From positions 1,178,001 through 1,242,000 of the forward strand of contig NZ_SMDR01000001.1 of the NCBI RefSeq assembly GCF_006265115.1: a stretch of DNA of 64,000 nucleotides. The letters are read 5' to 3'. A model generated the notes under the pieces. That model worked only from the letters and a program-made list of their open reading frames with translations, made no database searches and was not told the DNA's origin. The stretch's first letter is position 1. Every line of letters begins with the position of its first letter. Of the stretch, positions 42,175 through 53,534 are shown piece after piece. The position numbers were made by a program, and so were the translations under genes. The stretch comes from Arenimonas terrae (lineage in GTDB: Bacteria > Pseudomonadota > Gammaproteobacteria > Xanthomonadales > Xanthomonadaceae).

Positions 42175-43103
42175 TCCAGGGCCTCGCGCACGTCGCGGGC
42201 ACCGCGGCGCAGCTGGTCCAGACGGGCCTGGGTGCCGGCATCGACTTCGTAGAAGCCGGTGGTGCGGAAGAACTGCCGCAGCGCGTCGCGCGCCTGCGGA
42301 TCGGCACTGGCGCCCAGCAGCACCTGCTTGAGGCGCTCGGCGACCGCGGGCGGCATGCCGCCGCTGACCACTTCCATCGCGCGCGGCACCGGTTCGGTGG
42401 TGTGGATGATGACCAGGTCGCGGCGGAAGGCTTCCGACACGCGCTGCAGCGAGGCCCAGTCCTGGTCGCTGAAGCCGCCGGCATCCACCAGCTTCTTGTG
42501 CACCCAGGCGGCGAGGTTGGCATCGGTGTTGGCGAAAACATAGCCGACACTGCCGGCATCGGCGCCCTCCAGCGGCGACACCATCAGGCTCATCGCCAGG
42601 CCCTGTTCGCGCAAGGCCATGGCCGGCACCAGGTAGGCGCTGGTCGAGGACGGCGACTGGAAGGCGATGGTCTTGCCCTGCAGCTGGGCCAGACTGGTGA
42701 TGCCGCTGTCGCGCCGCGTGAAGATGACGCTGCGGTACTCGCGGGCGCCGCTGCGTTCGGTCAGCAGCAGCGGGCGGGCGCCGGCGCGGTCGGCCAGCAG
42801 CAGGCCGGTACCCGGGGTCTCGGTGACCCAGTCGACCTTGCCGCGGCGCAGGTAGCTCATCATCTGCTGGGGGTCGCGCGCCATCAGCACGCGGCCCTCG
42901 GTGATGCCCACCGACTTCATGCGCGGCACCACGTAGTCCAGCAGCGGCTGCAGCTGTTCGTAGTGGCGGCGCGGGTCGTCGCTGATGCGGCCCAGCACCA
43001 GCACGCCGTCGGCGGCCTGGGCCAGTCCGGCGGCCAGGAAAAGCAGGAGGAAACTCAGACGTCGCAAACCGCCGGGAACTGCGCTGGGAAACGTTGACGT
43101 CAC
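42171..43103 (-). CDS. PhnD-like periplasmic substrate-binding protein
   Basis: A 310-residue exported protein of the phosphate/phosphonate-binding PhnD family. Signal peptide about 1-30; core signatures LGRISDDPRRHYEQLQPLLDYV, GKVDWVTETPGTGLLL, LQGKTIAFQSPSSTSAYLVP and FANTDANLAAWVHK. No permease or ATPase genes accompany it; instead it is coupled to a GGDEF/EAL gene. This suggests a sensory rather than transport role, as known for other solute-binding-protein/diguanylate cyclase pairs. The ligand is not determinable here. Confidence 0.88.
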   Translation of the reverse strand: MTSTFPSAVPGGLRRLSFLLLFLAAGLAQAADGVLVLGRISDDPRRHYEQLQPLLDYVVPRMKSVGITEGRVLMARDPQQMMSYLRRGKVDWVTETPGTGLLLADRAGARPLLLTERSGAREYRSVIFTRRDSGITSLAQLQGKTIAFQSPSSTSAYLVPAMALREQGLAMSLMVSPLEGADAGSVGYVFANTDANLAAWVHKKLVDAGGFSDQDWASLQRVSEAFRRDLVIIHTTEPVPRAMEVVSGGMPPAVAERLKQVLLGASADPQARDALRQFFRTTGFYEVDAGTQARLDQLRRGARDVREALE

Positions 43104-43183
43104 AGAAGGCTCGGAGGCGGCTTGGATCGGGCCGGCCTACTGTATGCGCCCTGCCCCGGCGGCGCTAGGCTCCGCCGTGCGGC

Positions 43184-43951
43184 CTAGGTTCGGCGGTCGC
43201 GGGCCAGGCGGGCCATGCGCTGGGCCTCGGACAGGATGCCGCGCAGGATCTTCACCTCGCGGCTGTCCAGCCCGGCCCGCAGGTACAGGCGGCGCAGGCG
43301 GGCCATCACCATCTCGGGCGGCCGGCCCTTGTGGAAGTCGATCTCGTCCAGGGTCAGGCGCATGTGGCCGAAGAAGCGCTCCAGTTCGTCGGCGGTGGCC
43401 GGCGGCTCCTGCTCCGGGGCCGGCATCGGCCGGCCCGACGGCAGCGCGCCTTCGGCAGCGGCCAGCAGGGCCAGGCGCAGCTCGTAGGCCAGGACCTGCA
43501 CCGCGGCCGCCAGGTTGAGCGAACTGAAGTCCGGGTTGGTCGGGATGCCCACCGAGGCATGGCAGCGCTGCAGCTCTTCGTTCTCCAGGCCGGTGCGCTC
43601 GCGCCCGAACAGCAGGGCCACCGGGCCGCGGCCGGCGGCCTCGACCAGCTGGCGGGCGGCCTCCTGCGGACTCAGCTCGGGCAGGGGCACGTGCCGGCGG
43701 CGGGCGCTGGTGCCCAGGACGTAGGTGCATCCGGCCAGGGCCGCATCCAGGTCGGCATGCACGGCCGCCCCGGCCAGCAGGTCGTCGGCGCCAGCGGCCA
43801 GGGTATTGGCCTCGGGGTCGGGAAATCGCTCGGGCGCGACCAGGTGCAGGGCCGACAGGCCCATGGTCTTCATGGCCCGGGCCGCCGAGCCGATGTTGCC
43901 CGGGTGCTGGGTGCCGACCAGGACGATTCGCAGGTTCGGAAGGGTATTCAT
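43184..43951 (-). CDS. trmJ: tRNA (cytidine/uridine-2-prime-O-) methyltransferase TrmJ
   Basis: A 255-residue SPOUT-class RNA methyltransferase that 2-prime-O-methylates position 32 of tRNAs with [27 protein letters not shown] is the N-terminal TrmJ signature; [15 protein letters not shown] and [22 protein letters not shown] form the knotted SAM site; a helical C-terminal extension ([18 protein letters not shown]) is typical of TrmJ rather than TrmL. Divergent from suhB, as in many gammaproteobacteria. Confidence 0.93.
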   Translation of the reverse strand: MNTLPNLRIVLVGTQHPGNIGSAARAMKTMGLSALHLVAPERFPDPEANTLAAGADDLLAGAAVHADLDAALAGCTYVLGTSARRRHVPLPELSPQEAARQLVEAAGRGPVALLFGRERTGLENEELQRCHASVGIPTNPDFSSLNLAAAVQVLAYELRLALLAAAEGALPSGRPMPAPEQEPPATADELERFFGHMRLTLDEIDFHKGRPPEMVMARLRRLYLRAGLDSREVKILRGILSEAQRMARLARDRRT

Positions 43952-43984
43952 GGGGTTCTAGAGGCCCGGCTCGGGCCAACCTGC

Positions 43985-43990
43985 TATCCT
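43985..43990 (+). promoter_or_regulatory. minus-10 box of suhB
   Basis: TATCCT, predicted leader of about 60 bases before the ATG at 44057. The leader is longer than elsewhere in this window. Confidence 0.4.
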
Positions 43991-44056
43991 TTGCGCCGCG
44001 CCGGCTCGACCGGCCCCTTGTTCTTCACACAATCCAGCGGTCATCGGACGGGATCC

Positions 44057-44863
44057 ATGCAAAAACCTGTCGTCAACGTCATGGTCAAGGCGGCCCGTTC
44101 GGCCGGCAACCTGATCCTGCGGCACATGGGCAAGCTCGACGCCCTGAACGTCTTCGAGAAGTCGAAGCAGGACTACGCCAGCGAGGTCGATTCCCAGGCC
44201 GAGGCGGAGATCATACGCGAGCTGCGCCGCGCCTTCCCCGACTACGCCATCCTCGGCGAGGAATCGGGCGCCATGGGCACGGGCCGCTACACCTTCGTCA
44301 TCGACCCGCTGGACGGCACCTCGAACTTCCTGCGCGGGCTGCCGCATTTCTGCGTGTCGATCGCGCTGTGCGAGGGCGGCGAGCCGATCCACGGGGTGAT
44401 CTTCGATCCGCTGCGCAACGAGCTGTTCACCGCCTCGCGCGGGGCCGGTGCGGTGCTCAACGACAAGAAGATCCGGGTGGCCGAGCGCAAGGACCTCGGC
44501 GGTGCGCTGCTGATCACCGGTTTCCCGCCGCGCGAGCGGGCGCGGGTGCCGGCGCAGCTGGAGTGCATCAACAAGCTGCTGCTCGAGGCCGAGGACATCC
44601 GGCGCACGGGTTCGGCGGCGCTGGACCTGGCCTATGTGGCCTGTGGCCGGGCCGACGCCTATTTCGAGGCCGGGGTGAAGCCCTGGGACATCGCCGCCGG
44701 CCTGCTGCTGGTGCGCGAGGCCGGTGGCCGGGTCTGCGATTTCCGGGGCGGCAGCGACAAGCTGCTGATGTCGGGCCAGATCGTGGCCGGCAACCTCAAG
44801 ATCAGCGATTCGCTGCAGAAGGCGATCGTCTCGTCCAACTACGCGGCGGCCTTCTCGGTCTGA
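44057..44863 (+). CDS. suhB: inositol-1-monophosphatase / SuhB
   Basis: A 268-residue magnesium-dependent phosphatase. GEESG and [17 protein letters not shown] carry the metal ligands, and [15 protein letters not shown] the C-terminal one. SuhB also joins the rRNA transcription antitermination complex in E. coli. The start [18 protein letters not shown] matches the family N-terminus. An intrinsic terminator follows at once. Confidence 0.93.
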   Translation: MQKPVVNVMVKAARSAGNLILRHMGKLDALNVFEKSKQDYASEVDSQAEAEIIRELRRAFPDYAILGEESGAMGTGRYTFVIDPLDGTSNFLRGLPHFCVSIALCEGGEPIHGVIFDPLRNELFTASRGAGAVLNDKKIRVAERKDLGGALLITGFPPRERARVPAQLECINKLLLEAEDIRRTGSAALDLAYVACGRADAYFEAGVKPWDIAAGLLLVREAGGRVCDFRGGSDKLLMSGQIVAGNLKISDSLQKAIVSSNYAAAFSV

Positions 44864-44886
44864 CCTGCTTTTCTTCCCGCTTCCGG

Positions 44887-44915
44887 AAAAGCCGCCTTCT
44901 GGGCGGCTTTTTCTT
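44887..44915 (+). terminator. intrinsic terminator after suhB
   Basis: AAAAGCCGCC / GGCGGCTTTT, 10-bp stem with a 5-base loop, followed by TTCTT. Confidence 0.88.
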
Positions 44916-44936
44916 GCTCGCGGCTTGAGGGGCTGG

Positions 44937-45654
44937 CGCCGGCAGCACCGGAGGAGCGAGGCCCTCTTTCTGCTCAGTGAAGCCTCATTTCGCAGAAAGA
45001 GGGCCTCGCTCCTCCGGCACTGCCGGTGCGGATCGTCCGGGTTGCTGACTGGAGTTCCTGAGGGCATCGGCGCCCTGCTTGCGCGTAGGCCTGGCGGGCT
45101 TCCGCGTGCGGGATCTTTCCTGCGCCTTGTCGTTGGCTAAGGCGCATGCGTCCCTTGTCGACGGCGCGCCTCCCGTGGGGCGCGTTCCCCTGAACGCGTC
45201 CGGTGCCATTGCCGCACACTGGCCAGGAGTGCCCGCCGCTGCGCGGCGCAGAGCCCCGACAAGAAGCAGAACCAAAGCAAGGGCCGGGGCCGGGGACTAT
45301 CCTGCCGTTGCCGTTGCCGTTGCTGTTCGCCGCGCAGCGGCGAGCACTCTTCGCAAGCTTGCCGAAATGGCACCGGACGCGTTCAGGGGAACGCGCCCCA
45401 CGATAGGCCGCCCTGCTCCGATCTTTAGCGCGCTCCCGCTTGACCGACATGTGGCGCAGGAAAGATCTTGCATGCGGAAGCCCGCCCACCGCACGCGCAA
45501 GCAAACCGCCGATGCCACCCAGGAACTCCCTTCCCGAAACCGCGTTGGTCGAACCGGCGGTGCCGGAGAGCTGGAGGTCTCTTTCTGCGAAATGAGGCTT
45601 CACTGAGCAGAAAGAGACCTCCAGCTCTCCGGTGCCGACGGCGCCAGATCGGTA
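44937..45654. repeat. about 700-bp imperfect palindrome made of two inverted structured elements (C1, C2)
   Basis: C1 (44937-45250) and C2 (45330-45654, inverted) align along their length around a unique centre of about 80 bases. Each has an end hairpin with perfect 25-bp arms and a 20-base loop: 44948-44972 / 44993-45017 and 45563-45587 / 45608-45632. Loops and inner stems are identical, but eight of ten bases in the middle of the stem differ, with matching changes in the other arm. Further shared blocks are GAGTTCCTG, GGCGGGCTTCCGC, GATCTTTCCTGCGCC and GCGCGTTCCCCTGAACGCG. Open frames here are not credible genes. It lies between suhB and secF, which converge on it. Confidence 0.88.
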
Positions 45655-45665
45655 CGCGCAAAAAG

Positions 45666-45691
45666 AAAGGGCCCGCCGAAGCGGGCCCTTT
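45666..45691 (-). terminator. intrinsic terminator of the yajC-secD-secF operon
   Basis: An 11-bp perfect stem AAAGGGCCCGC / GCGGGCCCTTT with a 4-base loop. Read on the minus strand it is followed by CTTTT, consistent with termination after secF. Confidence 0.82.
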
Positions 45692-45712
45692 GCATGAAGC
45701 GGTGGCGAAGCG

Positions 45713-46681
45713 TTACGGCCGGCGCGCCAGTTCTGCCTCGAGGTCGTCGCGGGCCTTGGGCATCAGGTCCTGCTTGGTGACGCCCAGCGCCAGGAGCAGC
45801 GGGCAGGCGACCAGGATCGACGAGACCGTGCCGATCACGATGCCGATCATCTGCGACAGCGCCATGCCCTGCAGCGACTGGCCGCCGTACAGATACAGCG
45901 CCAGCACCGTCAGGAAGGCCACGAAGGACGTGATGATGGTGCGCGAAAGCGTCTGGTTGACCGAACGGTTCAGCACTTCCTTGGGCTCGAGCTTGCTGAG
46001 CAGGCGGAAGTTCTCGCGCACGCGGTCGAACACCACGATCTTGTCGTTGATCGAGAAACCCATCACCGACAGGATGCCGGCCAGCACCGTCAGGTCGAAC
46101 TCGTGCTGGCTGATCGCGAACCAGCCGCAGACCAGCAGGATGTCGCCGAGCGTCGAGGCCACGGCCGCGATCGCGAACTTGTACTCGAAGCGGATGGCGA
46201 TGTAGGCCAGGAAGCCGATCGCGACGAAGATCGCCGCGTACATGCCGTTGAGCGCCAGCTCGCCGCCGATCTGCGGGCCGACGAAGTCGCTGCGCAGCAC
46301 CCGGCCCGGGTTGTCCGGGGTCTGGGCGGCCTGCAGGATCGCGGTGCCGGTCTGCTCGCTGGGCGTGGCCTCGACCGGGCCGGCGCTTTCATCGACTTCC
46401 GGCGGCTGCAGCCGGATGACGATGTCGGTGCCCGAGCCGAAGGTCTGCACGATCGGGCTCTCGTAGCCGGCCGCGTTCAGGCGCGAACGCACGCCCTCGA
46501 CGTCGATCGGCTTCTGGAACTCGACCTCGACCACGGTGCCGCCGGTGAAGTCGAGCGCGTAGTTGAAGCCCTTGGCGGCGAGCGCGCCGATCGCGGCCAC
46601 GGACAGCGCCGCGAACACGACCAGGGCCGCGACCCGGATCTTCATGAAGTTGATCTTGCTGTTGGACGGGAAGAGTTCCAC
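45713..46681 (-). CDS. secF: protein translocase subunit SecF
   Basis: A 322-residue RND-fold inner-membrane protein that works with SecD to pull proteins across the membrane using the proton gradient. N-terminal helix, periplasmic domain P1 (NYALDFTGGTVVEVEF), then five helices with the family motifs ILSVMGFSINDKIVVFDRVREN and LNRSVNQTLSRTI. A mid-periplasmic insertion (about 90-115, acidic and Pro-rich) is slightly longer than in E. coli. 19 bases downstream of secD. Confidence 0.95.
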   Translation of the reverse strand: MELFPSNSKINFMKIRVAALVVFAALSVAAIGALAAKGFNYALDFTGGTVVEVEFQKPIDVEGVRSRLNAAGYESPIVQTFGSGTDIVIRLQPPEVDESAGPVEATPSEQTGTAILQAAQTPDNPGRVLRSDFVGPQIGGELALNGMYAAIFVAIGFLAYIAIRFEYKFAIAAVASTLGDILLVCGWFAISQHEFDLTVLAGILSVMGFSINDKIVVFDRVRENFRLLSKLEPKEVLNRSVNQTLSRTIITSFVAFLTVLALYLYGGQSLQGMALSQMIGIVIGTVSSILVACPLLLALGVTKQDLMPKARDDLEAELARRP

Positions 46682-46700
46682 GTCGCCTCCTGGAAAACGG

Positions 46701-48578
46701 TTAGATCGAGACCTTGGCGAGCTTCTTGCGCTTGCCGTAGATCAGGGTGGCGATGCCTCGCGAGACCGAGACCGCGGTGTACATCGAGGTCAGGATGCCG
46801 ATGATCAGCGTGATGCCGAAGCCGCGGATCGGGCCCGAGCCGAACACCGCCATCGCGATGCCCGCCAGCAGCGCCGTGACGTTGGCGTCGGCAATGGTGC
46901 CGGAGGCCTTGTCGTAGCCGTTGGCGATGCTGGCCAGCGGGGTGTTGCCGTTGCGCAGCTCTTCGCGGATTCGCTCATTGATCAGCACGTTGGCGTCCAC
47001 CGACATGCCTACGGTCAGGGCGATGCCGGCCAGGCCGGGCAGCGTCAGCGTAGCGCCAACGACGGACATCACGGCGATCACCATCAACAGGTTCAGCAGC
47101 AGCGCCAGGTTGGTGACGATGCCGAACATCTTGTAATAGACCAGGAAGAAGGCCAGCACGAAGGCGAAGGACCAGAACACGGCGGTCAGGCCGCGCTCGA
47201 CGTTCTCGGCACCCAGGCTCGGGCCGATGATGCGCTCTTCGATGATCACCATCGGCGCCGCCAGCGAACCGGCGCGCAGCAGCCGGGCCATGTCGCTGGC
47301 CTCTTCCATGCTGTCGAGGCCGGTGGTCTGGAAGTTGCGGCCGAACACGCCCTGCAGGGTCGCGGCGTTGATCACCTCCTCGCTCACGCGCGAAGTGCGC
47401 ACTTCCTTGCCGTCGACGATCTTCACTTCCGGGATCGTCTCGATGTAGACCGCCGCCATCAGCTGGCCGACGTTTTCGCGGGTGTGCGCCTGCATGCGGT
47501 CGCCGCCGAGGCGGTTGAGTTCGATCGACACCGTCGGCGTGCCGGACTGCGGATCGAGCAGCGAGGTCGCATTCACCAGCTGGTCGCCGGAGACGATGAT
47601 GCGGCGCGAGAGCAGGATCGGGCGCGGCTTGCCGTCCGGACCGATGTCGCGGGTGCGGTACAGTCGGGCGTTGGGCGGCACGACGCCGGTGTTCGCCGCC
47701 TCGACCGCCTTGCTGCCGTAGTCGATGACGTGGCGGTATTCGAGCGTGGCGGTCGCGCCGATCAGCTTGCGGGCCTCGGCGGTGTCCTGCACGCCCGGCA
47801 GCAGCACGACGATGCGGCTGTCGCCCTGGCGCTGGATCACCTGCTCGCCCACGCCCAGGCTGTTGATGCGGTTGTCGAGCGTGGTGCGGTTCTGCTCGAT
47901 CGCGCCGTCCATGATCTCCTTGATCACGGTCGGCGTGATGCGCGCCAGCAGGCGGGTCGGCTGGCCCGGGTCGGCCACCAGCTCCAGCTCGGGCGCCTCG
48001 CGGGTGATGGCGGCGCGCACGGCGGCCATGTCGGAGGCGTTCTTGATCTCGACCTGCACGCCTTCGGGCGCGCGGGCGACGCTGGTGTAGGCGAACTTGC
48101 CGTCGCGCAGCACCGTGGAGATCTCGTCGGCGAAGGCGTTGCTGCGCTTCTCGATCGCCGCCTTCTGGTCCACCTCGAGCAGGAAGTTGACGCCGCCCTG
48201 CAGGTCCAGGCCCATCGACATGGGCCGGGCGCCGAAGCTGCCGAGCCATTCGGGCACCGTCGAGGCCAGGTTCAGCGCCACCGTGTAGCCGGTGCCCAGC
48301 GAGCCGCGCAGCTGGTCGGCGGCGGCGGTCTGGTGGTCGGGGTTGGTCGTGCGCACGACCACGTTGCCCTTCTCGATCGCCACCGACTTGACCGGGACCT
48401 TGGCTGCCTCGAGCGCGCCGCGCACGCGCAGCACCAGCGAGTCGTCCACCACGTTGCCGCGGTTGGCCGCGACCTGCACCGCGGGATCCTGCGGGTAGAT
48501 GTTGGGCAGCGAGTAGAACAGGGACAGCGCGATCACCAGCGCGGCGACGACGTATTTCCAGGTGGAGTACTGAAGCAT
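46701..48578 (-). CDS. secD: protein translocase subunit SecD
   Basis: A 625-residue partner of SecF with a large periplasmic P1 head ([33 protein letters not shown]) and six helices ([56 protein letters not shown]). The ATG at 48578 ([11 protein letters not shown]) is preferred to a TTG three codons earlier. It lies 57 bases downstream of yajC in the same operon. Confidence 0.95.
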   Translation of the reverse strand: MLQYSTWKYVVAALVIALSLFYSLPNIYPQDPAVQVAANRGNVVDDSLVLRVRGALEAAKVPVKSVAIEKGNVVVRTTNPDHQTAAADQLRGSLGTGYTVALNLASTVPEWLGSFGARPMSMGLDLQGGVNFLLEVDQKAAIEKRSNAFADEISTVLRDGKFAYTSVARAPEGVQVEIKNASDMAAVRAAITREAPELELVADPGQPTRLLARITPTVIKEIMDGAIEQNRTTLDNRINSLGVGEQVIQRQGDSRIVVLLPGVQDTAEARKLIGATATLEYRHVIDYGSKAVEAANTGVVPPNARLYRTRDIGPDGKPRPILLSRRIIVSGDQLVNATSLLDPQSGTPTVSIELNRLGGDRMQAHTRENVGQLMAAVYIETIPEVKIVDGKEVRTSRVSEEVINAATLQGVFGRNFQTTGLDSMEEASDMARLLRAGSLAAPMVIIEERIIGPSLGAENVERGLTAVFWSFAFVLAFFLVYYKMFGIVTNLALLLNLLMVIAVMSVVGATLTLPGLAGIALTVGMSVDANVLINERIREELRNGNTPLASIANGYDKASGTIADANVTALLAGIAMAVFGSGPIRGFGITLIIGILTSMYTAVSVSRGIATLIYGKRKKLAKVSI

Positions 48579-48634
48579 GGGCGACAACCGGTGGCGGCCC
48601 GATCAGGGCCGTGGGTGGATCGGATGGGGACGGC

Positions 48635-48973
48635 TCAGGCGGACTTCAACGTGCCCTTGGGCAGGACCGCGGTGACCGCGCCGCGCTGGATCTTGATGCT
48701 GACCTTGTCGGCGACTTCGACGCTGACGAAGTTCTCGTCCAGGCCGTCGATGCGGCCGGCGATGCCGCCGCTGGTGATCACTTCGTCGCCCTTCTGCAGC
48801 TTGGACACCAGCTCGCGGTGTTCCTTGGCGCGCTTCATCTGCGGACGGATCATCAGGAAGTACATGCCGATGAAGACGGCGCCCATCAGCAGGAAGCTGG
48901 GCAGCGGGCTCGGGGCGGCCTGGCCGGCGGCCTGGGCGGCCGCGGGGGAAATCAGAATATCGAGCAGGGACAT
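48635..48973 (-). CDS. yajC: preprotein translocase subunit YajC
   Basis: A 112-residue single-span protein that associates with SecDF. The membrane helix is at about 25-45 ([19 protein letters not shown]), followed by [23 protein letters not shown], the YajC signature. First gene of yajC-secD-secF; a CATACT minus-10 on the minus strand (49013-49008) gives a leader of about 28 bases. Divergent from queA. Confidence 0.94.
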   Translation of the reverse strand: MSLLDILISPAAAQAAGQAAPSPLPSFLLMGAVFIGMYFLMIRPQMKRAKEHRELVSKLQKGDEVITSGGIAGRIDGLDENFVSVEVADKVSIKIQRGAVTAVLPKGTLKSA

Positions 48974-49007
48974 GGACTTGGCGTCTCGCTAGGGAATCAA
49001 GCGCGCA

Positions 49008-51249
<2,242 letters not shown>

Positions 51250-51281
51250 GTTTTTCGCGTCGTATTGAGCTTCGGGGTAGT

Positions 51282-51723
51282 TCCTGGTGCCGGGATCGTT
51301 CCTGGCGATAGGCCGCCGTACGTGAGGTCTTTTTCCGGGGACGCCGTGAATCCATCCATGGAGGCTCTTCGAAAACGTCCATGTTTTCGAAGCCCCGGAA
51401 AAAGCCCTCACGCACGACGGCCCGCGGACCATCCGGGCCGGGATATCGAATTGGAGACGCTCGCTTTAGCGAAGCCTTCGGCAATTTCGCCTTCGACTTG
51501 CGGCTCGCCCGGATCTGTCCTCGAAGCCGATTCCATCCAATCTGCGAGCTTCCGCGCCCTCTGGGGGCACGCGCTTATCCCAACGGCTCGCGATACCGAG
51601 TCGTGGCGACGACGTAGACAGGGGGGTATGGCTGAAGTGGAGGGCAGGAAGCCCGCAACGGCCGGTCGTAAGCTGGTCATGGATGACGCTCGCGCGCGAC
51701 CGGGCAGCCATACCCCACTGTCT
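51282..51723 (-). repeat. structured intergenic element, copy B (inverted relative to copy A)
   Basis: Reverse-complement relative of 25001-25395. Hairpin 1 has 18-base arms (51616-51633 / 51706-51723, 17 of 18 pairing) around 72 bases. Hairpin 2 has 20-bp outer arms (51321-51340 / 51393-51412, one wobble) enclosing a perfect 10-bp hairpin, CTTCGAAAAC / GTTTTCGAAG (51367-51392). The shared 28-base block with CCATGGATGGATTCACGG is identical in both copies. The middle part (about 51440-51560) is longer than in copy A. It fills the gap between tgt and the response regulator; no gene is evident there. Confidence 0.8.
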
Positions 51724-51793
51724 GCGGCGGCGCACGCCAGATCAATCGCCCGCGAGAACTTGATCTTCTTGCGCGACGCGCAAGCGCGGAGGG

Positions 51794-52396
51794 TTAGAGC
51801 CAGCCCTTGGCGCGCGCCGTGCGATAGGCCTCGATGCGGTTGGCGGCGCCCAGCTTGCCGATGGCTTCGGAAAGATAGTTGCGCACCGTGCCCTGCGACA
51901 GATGCAGACGCTCGGCGATCTCGGCGCTCTTGACGCCCTCGCCGGCCAGACGCAGCACCTGACGCTCGCGCTCGGTGAGCGGATCGTCCTCGCCCCAGGC
52001 GGCGACGGCCAACTGCGGATCGATCGCCCGGCCGCCGGCCTGCACCTGGCGCAGCGCCTGCGCCAACTGCGCCGAGGGCGCGTCCTTGAGCAGATAGCCG
52101 CGCACGCCGGCGTCGAGCGCGCGGCGCAGATAGCCGGCGCGCGCGAACGTGGTGAGGATGACCACACGCGTCGCCAGTCCGGATTCCTGCACCTTCAGCG
52201 CCAGGTCCAGGCCGGTGAGCGCGGGCATCTCGATGTCGGTGACCAGCAGGTCGGGGCGGTGCTCGTTCACCGCGCGCCAGGCTGCCTCGCCGTCGCCGGC
52301 CTCGGCCACGACCTCGAGGTCCGTTTCCAGGCGCAGCAGCGCGGCCAGCGCGCCGCGCACCATCGCCTGGTCCTCGGCCAGCACCAGGCGGATCAT
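51794..52396 (-). CDS. NarL/LuxR-type response regulator (DesR-like)
   Basis: A 200-residue response regulator. Receiver domain with acidic pocket (LAEDQ), phospho-acceptor D54 in LLVTDIEMPALTG, conserved Thr in VVILTTF and Lys in LLKDAPS; C-terminal LuxR helix-turn-helix (LTERERQVLRLAGEGVKSAEIAERLHLSQGTVRNYLSEA). Its ATG overlaps the stop of the sensor kinase gene by four bases. It probably controls the ABC exporter operon of which it is the last gene. Confidence 0.93.
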   Translation of the reverse strand: MIRLVLAEDQAMVRGALAALLRLETDLEVVAEAGDGEAAWRAVNEHRPDLLVTDIEMPALTGLDLALKVQESGLATRVVILTTFARAGYLRRALDAGVRGYLLKDAPSAQLAQALRQVQAGGRAIDPQLAVAAWGEDDPLTERERQVLRLAGEGVKSAEIAERLHLSQGTVRNYLSEAIGKLGAANRIEAYRTARAKGWL

Positions 52397-53523
52397 GGCG
52401 CCGGCCCTTCGATCGCGGCGGCCGGAAGCTTCAGCAACAGTCGGGTGCCGGCGCCGGGCGGGCTGTCGATGTCCAGCGTGCCGCCCACCGCCGCCAGCCG
52501 CTCCCGCATGCCCAGCAGGCCATTGCCGGGCGTCGCGGCGCCGCCGCGGCCGTCGTCGCTGATGGCCAGGCACAGGGCCGCGCCGCGCCGCGACAGCTCC
52601 ACCTCCACGCGCGTGGCGCCGGCGTGGCGCAGCACGTTGGTGACGGCCTCGCGCAGTGCCATCGCCAGCACCGGTTCGGCCGCGGCCGACAGCGCCAGCG
52701 GTTCGAGCCGCTGGTCGAGGCGGATTTCCGCCGACAGCAGGGCCAAGCGCGCCGCCGCGAGTTCGGCCTGCAGGCCGGTGGCGCGGATGCCGACCACGGC
52801 CTCGCGCACCTGGGCCAGGGCCTGGCGCGCGACGGTTTCGACTTCGCCGATCTGGGCTTTGGCGGCGGCCGGGTCGCGGTCCACCAGCCGGCCGGCGAGC
52901 TCGCTCTTGATCGCCACCAGCGACAGCGTGTGCCCGAGCAGATCGTGCAGGTCGCGGCCGATGCGCTCGCGTTCGGCCATCGCGGCCAGGCGGCCGACTT
53001 CGTCCTGGGTCAGGCGCAGTTCGGCGTCGCGCCGGGCCTTGTGCCGCGAGAACAGCGTGCCGGTGAACACCATCGCCGACACCAGCACCGCCATGCCGGT
53101 CCAGGCGAGGGCCAGCCGCAGCGTCGGCATCACGAGGAAAAACTCCGCGACCAGCAGGCTCATCATCAGCGCCGCGACCGCCGTGGCCAGCCGCGGTCGG
53201 AAACTCCAGCCGGCCATGGCGCAGGCGTAGACCAGGAAGGTCTGGCCGCCGGCGTTGAACGGCACCAGGGCATAGCCGATCAGGGCGACCGCGAACACCA
53301 GCAGCGGCCTTTCCGGCGCCGCGACCCGGTAGAACCGGAAGTGCAGCGGAAGGAAGAGGAGGATCGCCAGCAGGCTGGCCCCCAGCGGCCAGCCGGTGGC
53401 GCCGGGGTAGAACACCAGCGGCACGAACACGAAGGCCAGGTACAGCAGGGTCAGCCACGGGTTCTCGTGGATGTCGTCCCGCGGCCGGGGTTTGCTTTCG
53501 ACGAGGGCGGCCGGTGTTTCCAT
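52393..53523 (-). CDS. DesK-like sensor histidine kinase
   Basis: A 376-residue HisKA_3 kinase. Four or five membrane helices at about 25-155 with almost no periplasmic loops, so it probably senses membrane state. A short coiled coil follows, then phospho-acceptor H193 in ERERIGRDLHDLLGHTLS, and an ATPase domain with REAVTNVLRHAGAT (N box) and DDGRGGA / GNGLLGMRERL (G boxes). Relatives (DesK, LiaS-like) respond to lipid order or envelope attack. Pairs with the coupled response regulator. Confidence 0.93.
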   Translation of the reverse strand: METPAALVESKPRPRDDIHENPWLTLLYLAFVFVPLVFYPGATGWPLGASLLAILLFLPLHFRFYRVAAPERPLLVFAVALIGYALVPFNAGGQTFLVYACAMAGWSFRPRLATAVAALMMSLLVAEFFLVMPTLRLALAWTGMAVLVSAMVFTGTLFSRHKARRDAELRLTQDEVGRLAAMAERERIGRDLHDLLGHTLSLVAIKSELAGRLVDRDPAAAKAQIGEVETVARQALAQVREAVVGIRATGLQAELAAARLALLSAEIRLDQRLEPLALSAAAEPVLAMALREAVTNVLRHAGATRVEVELSRRGAALCLAISDDGRGGAATPGNGLLGMRERLAAVGGTLDIDSPPGAGTRLLLKLPAAAIEGPAP

Positions 53524-53534
53524 AGGGCGCGACC

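Noticed and set aside
44974-45603. A 209-residue minus-strand frame and several overlapping frames in the palindrome
   Set aside because: The frame reads across an inverted repeat, and its two halves mirror each other. There is no ribosome binding site or known domain; the DNA structure explains it better.
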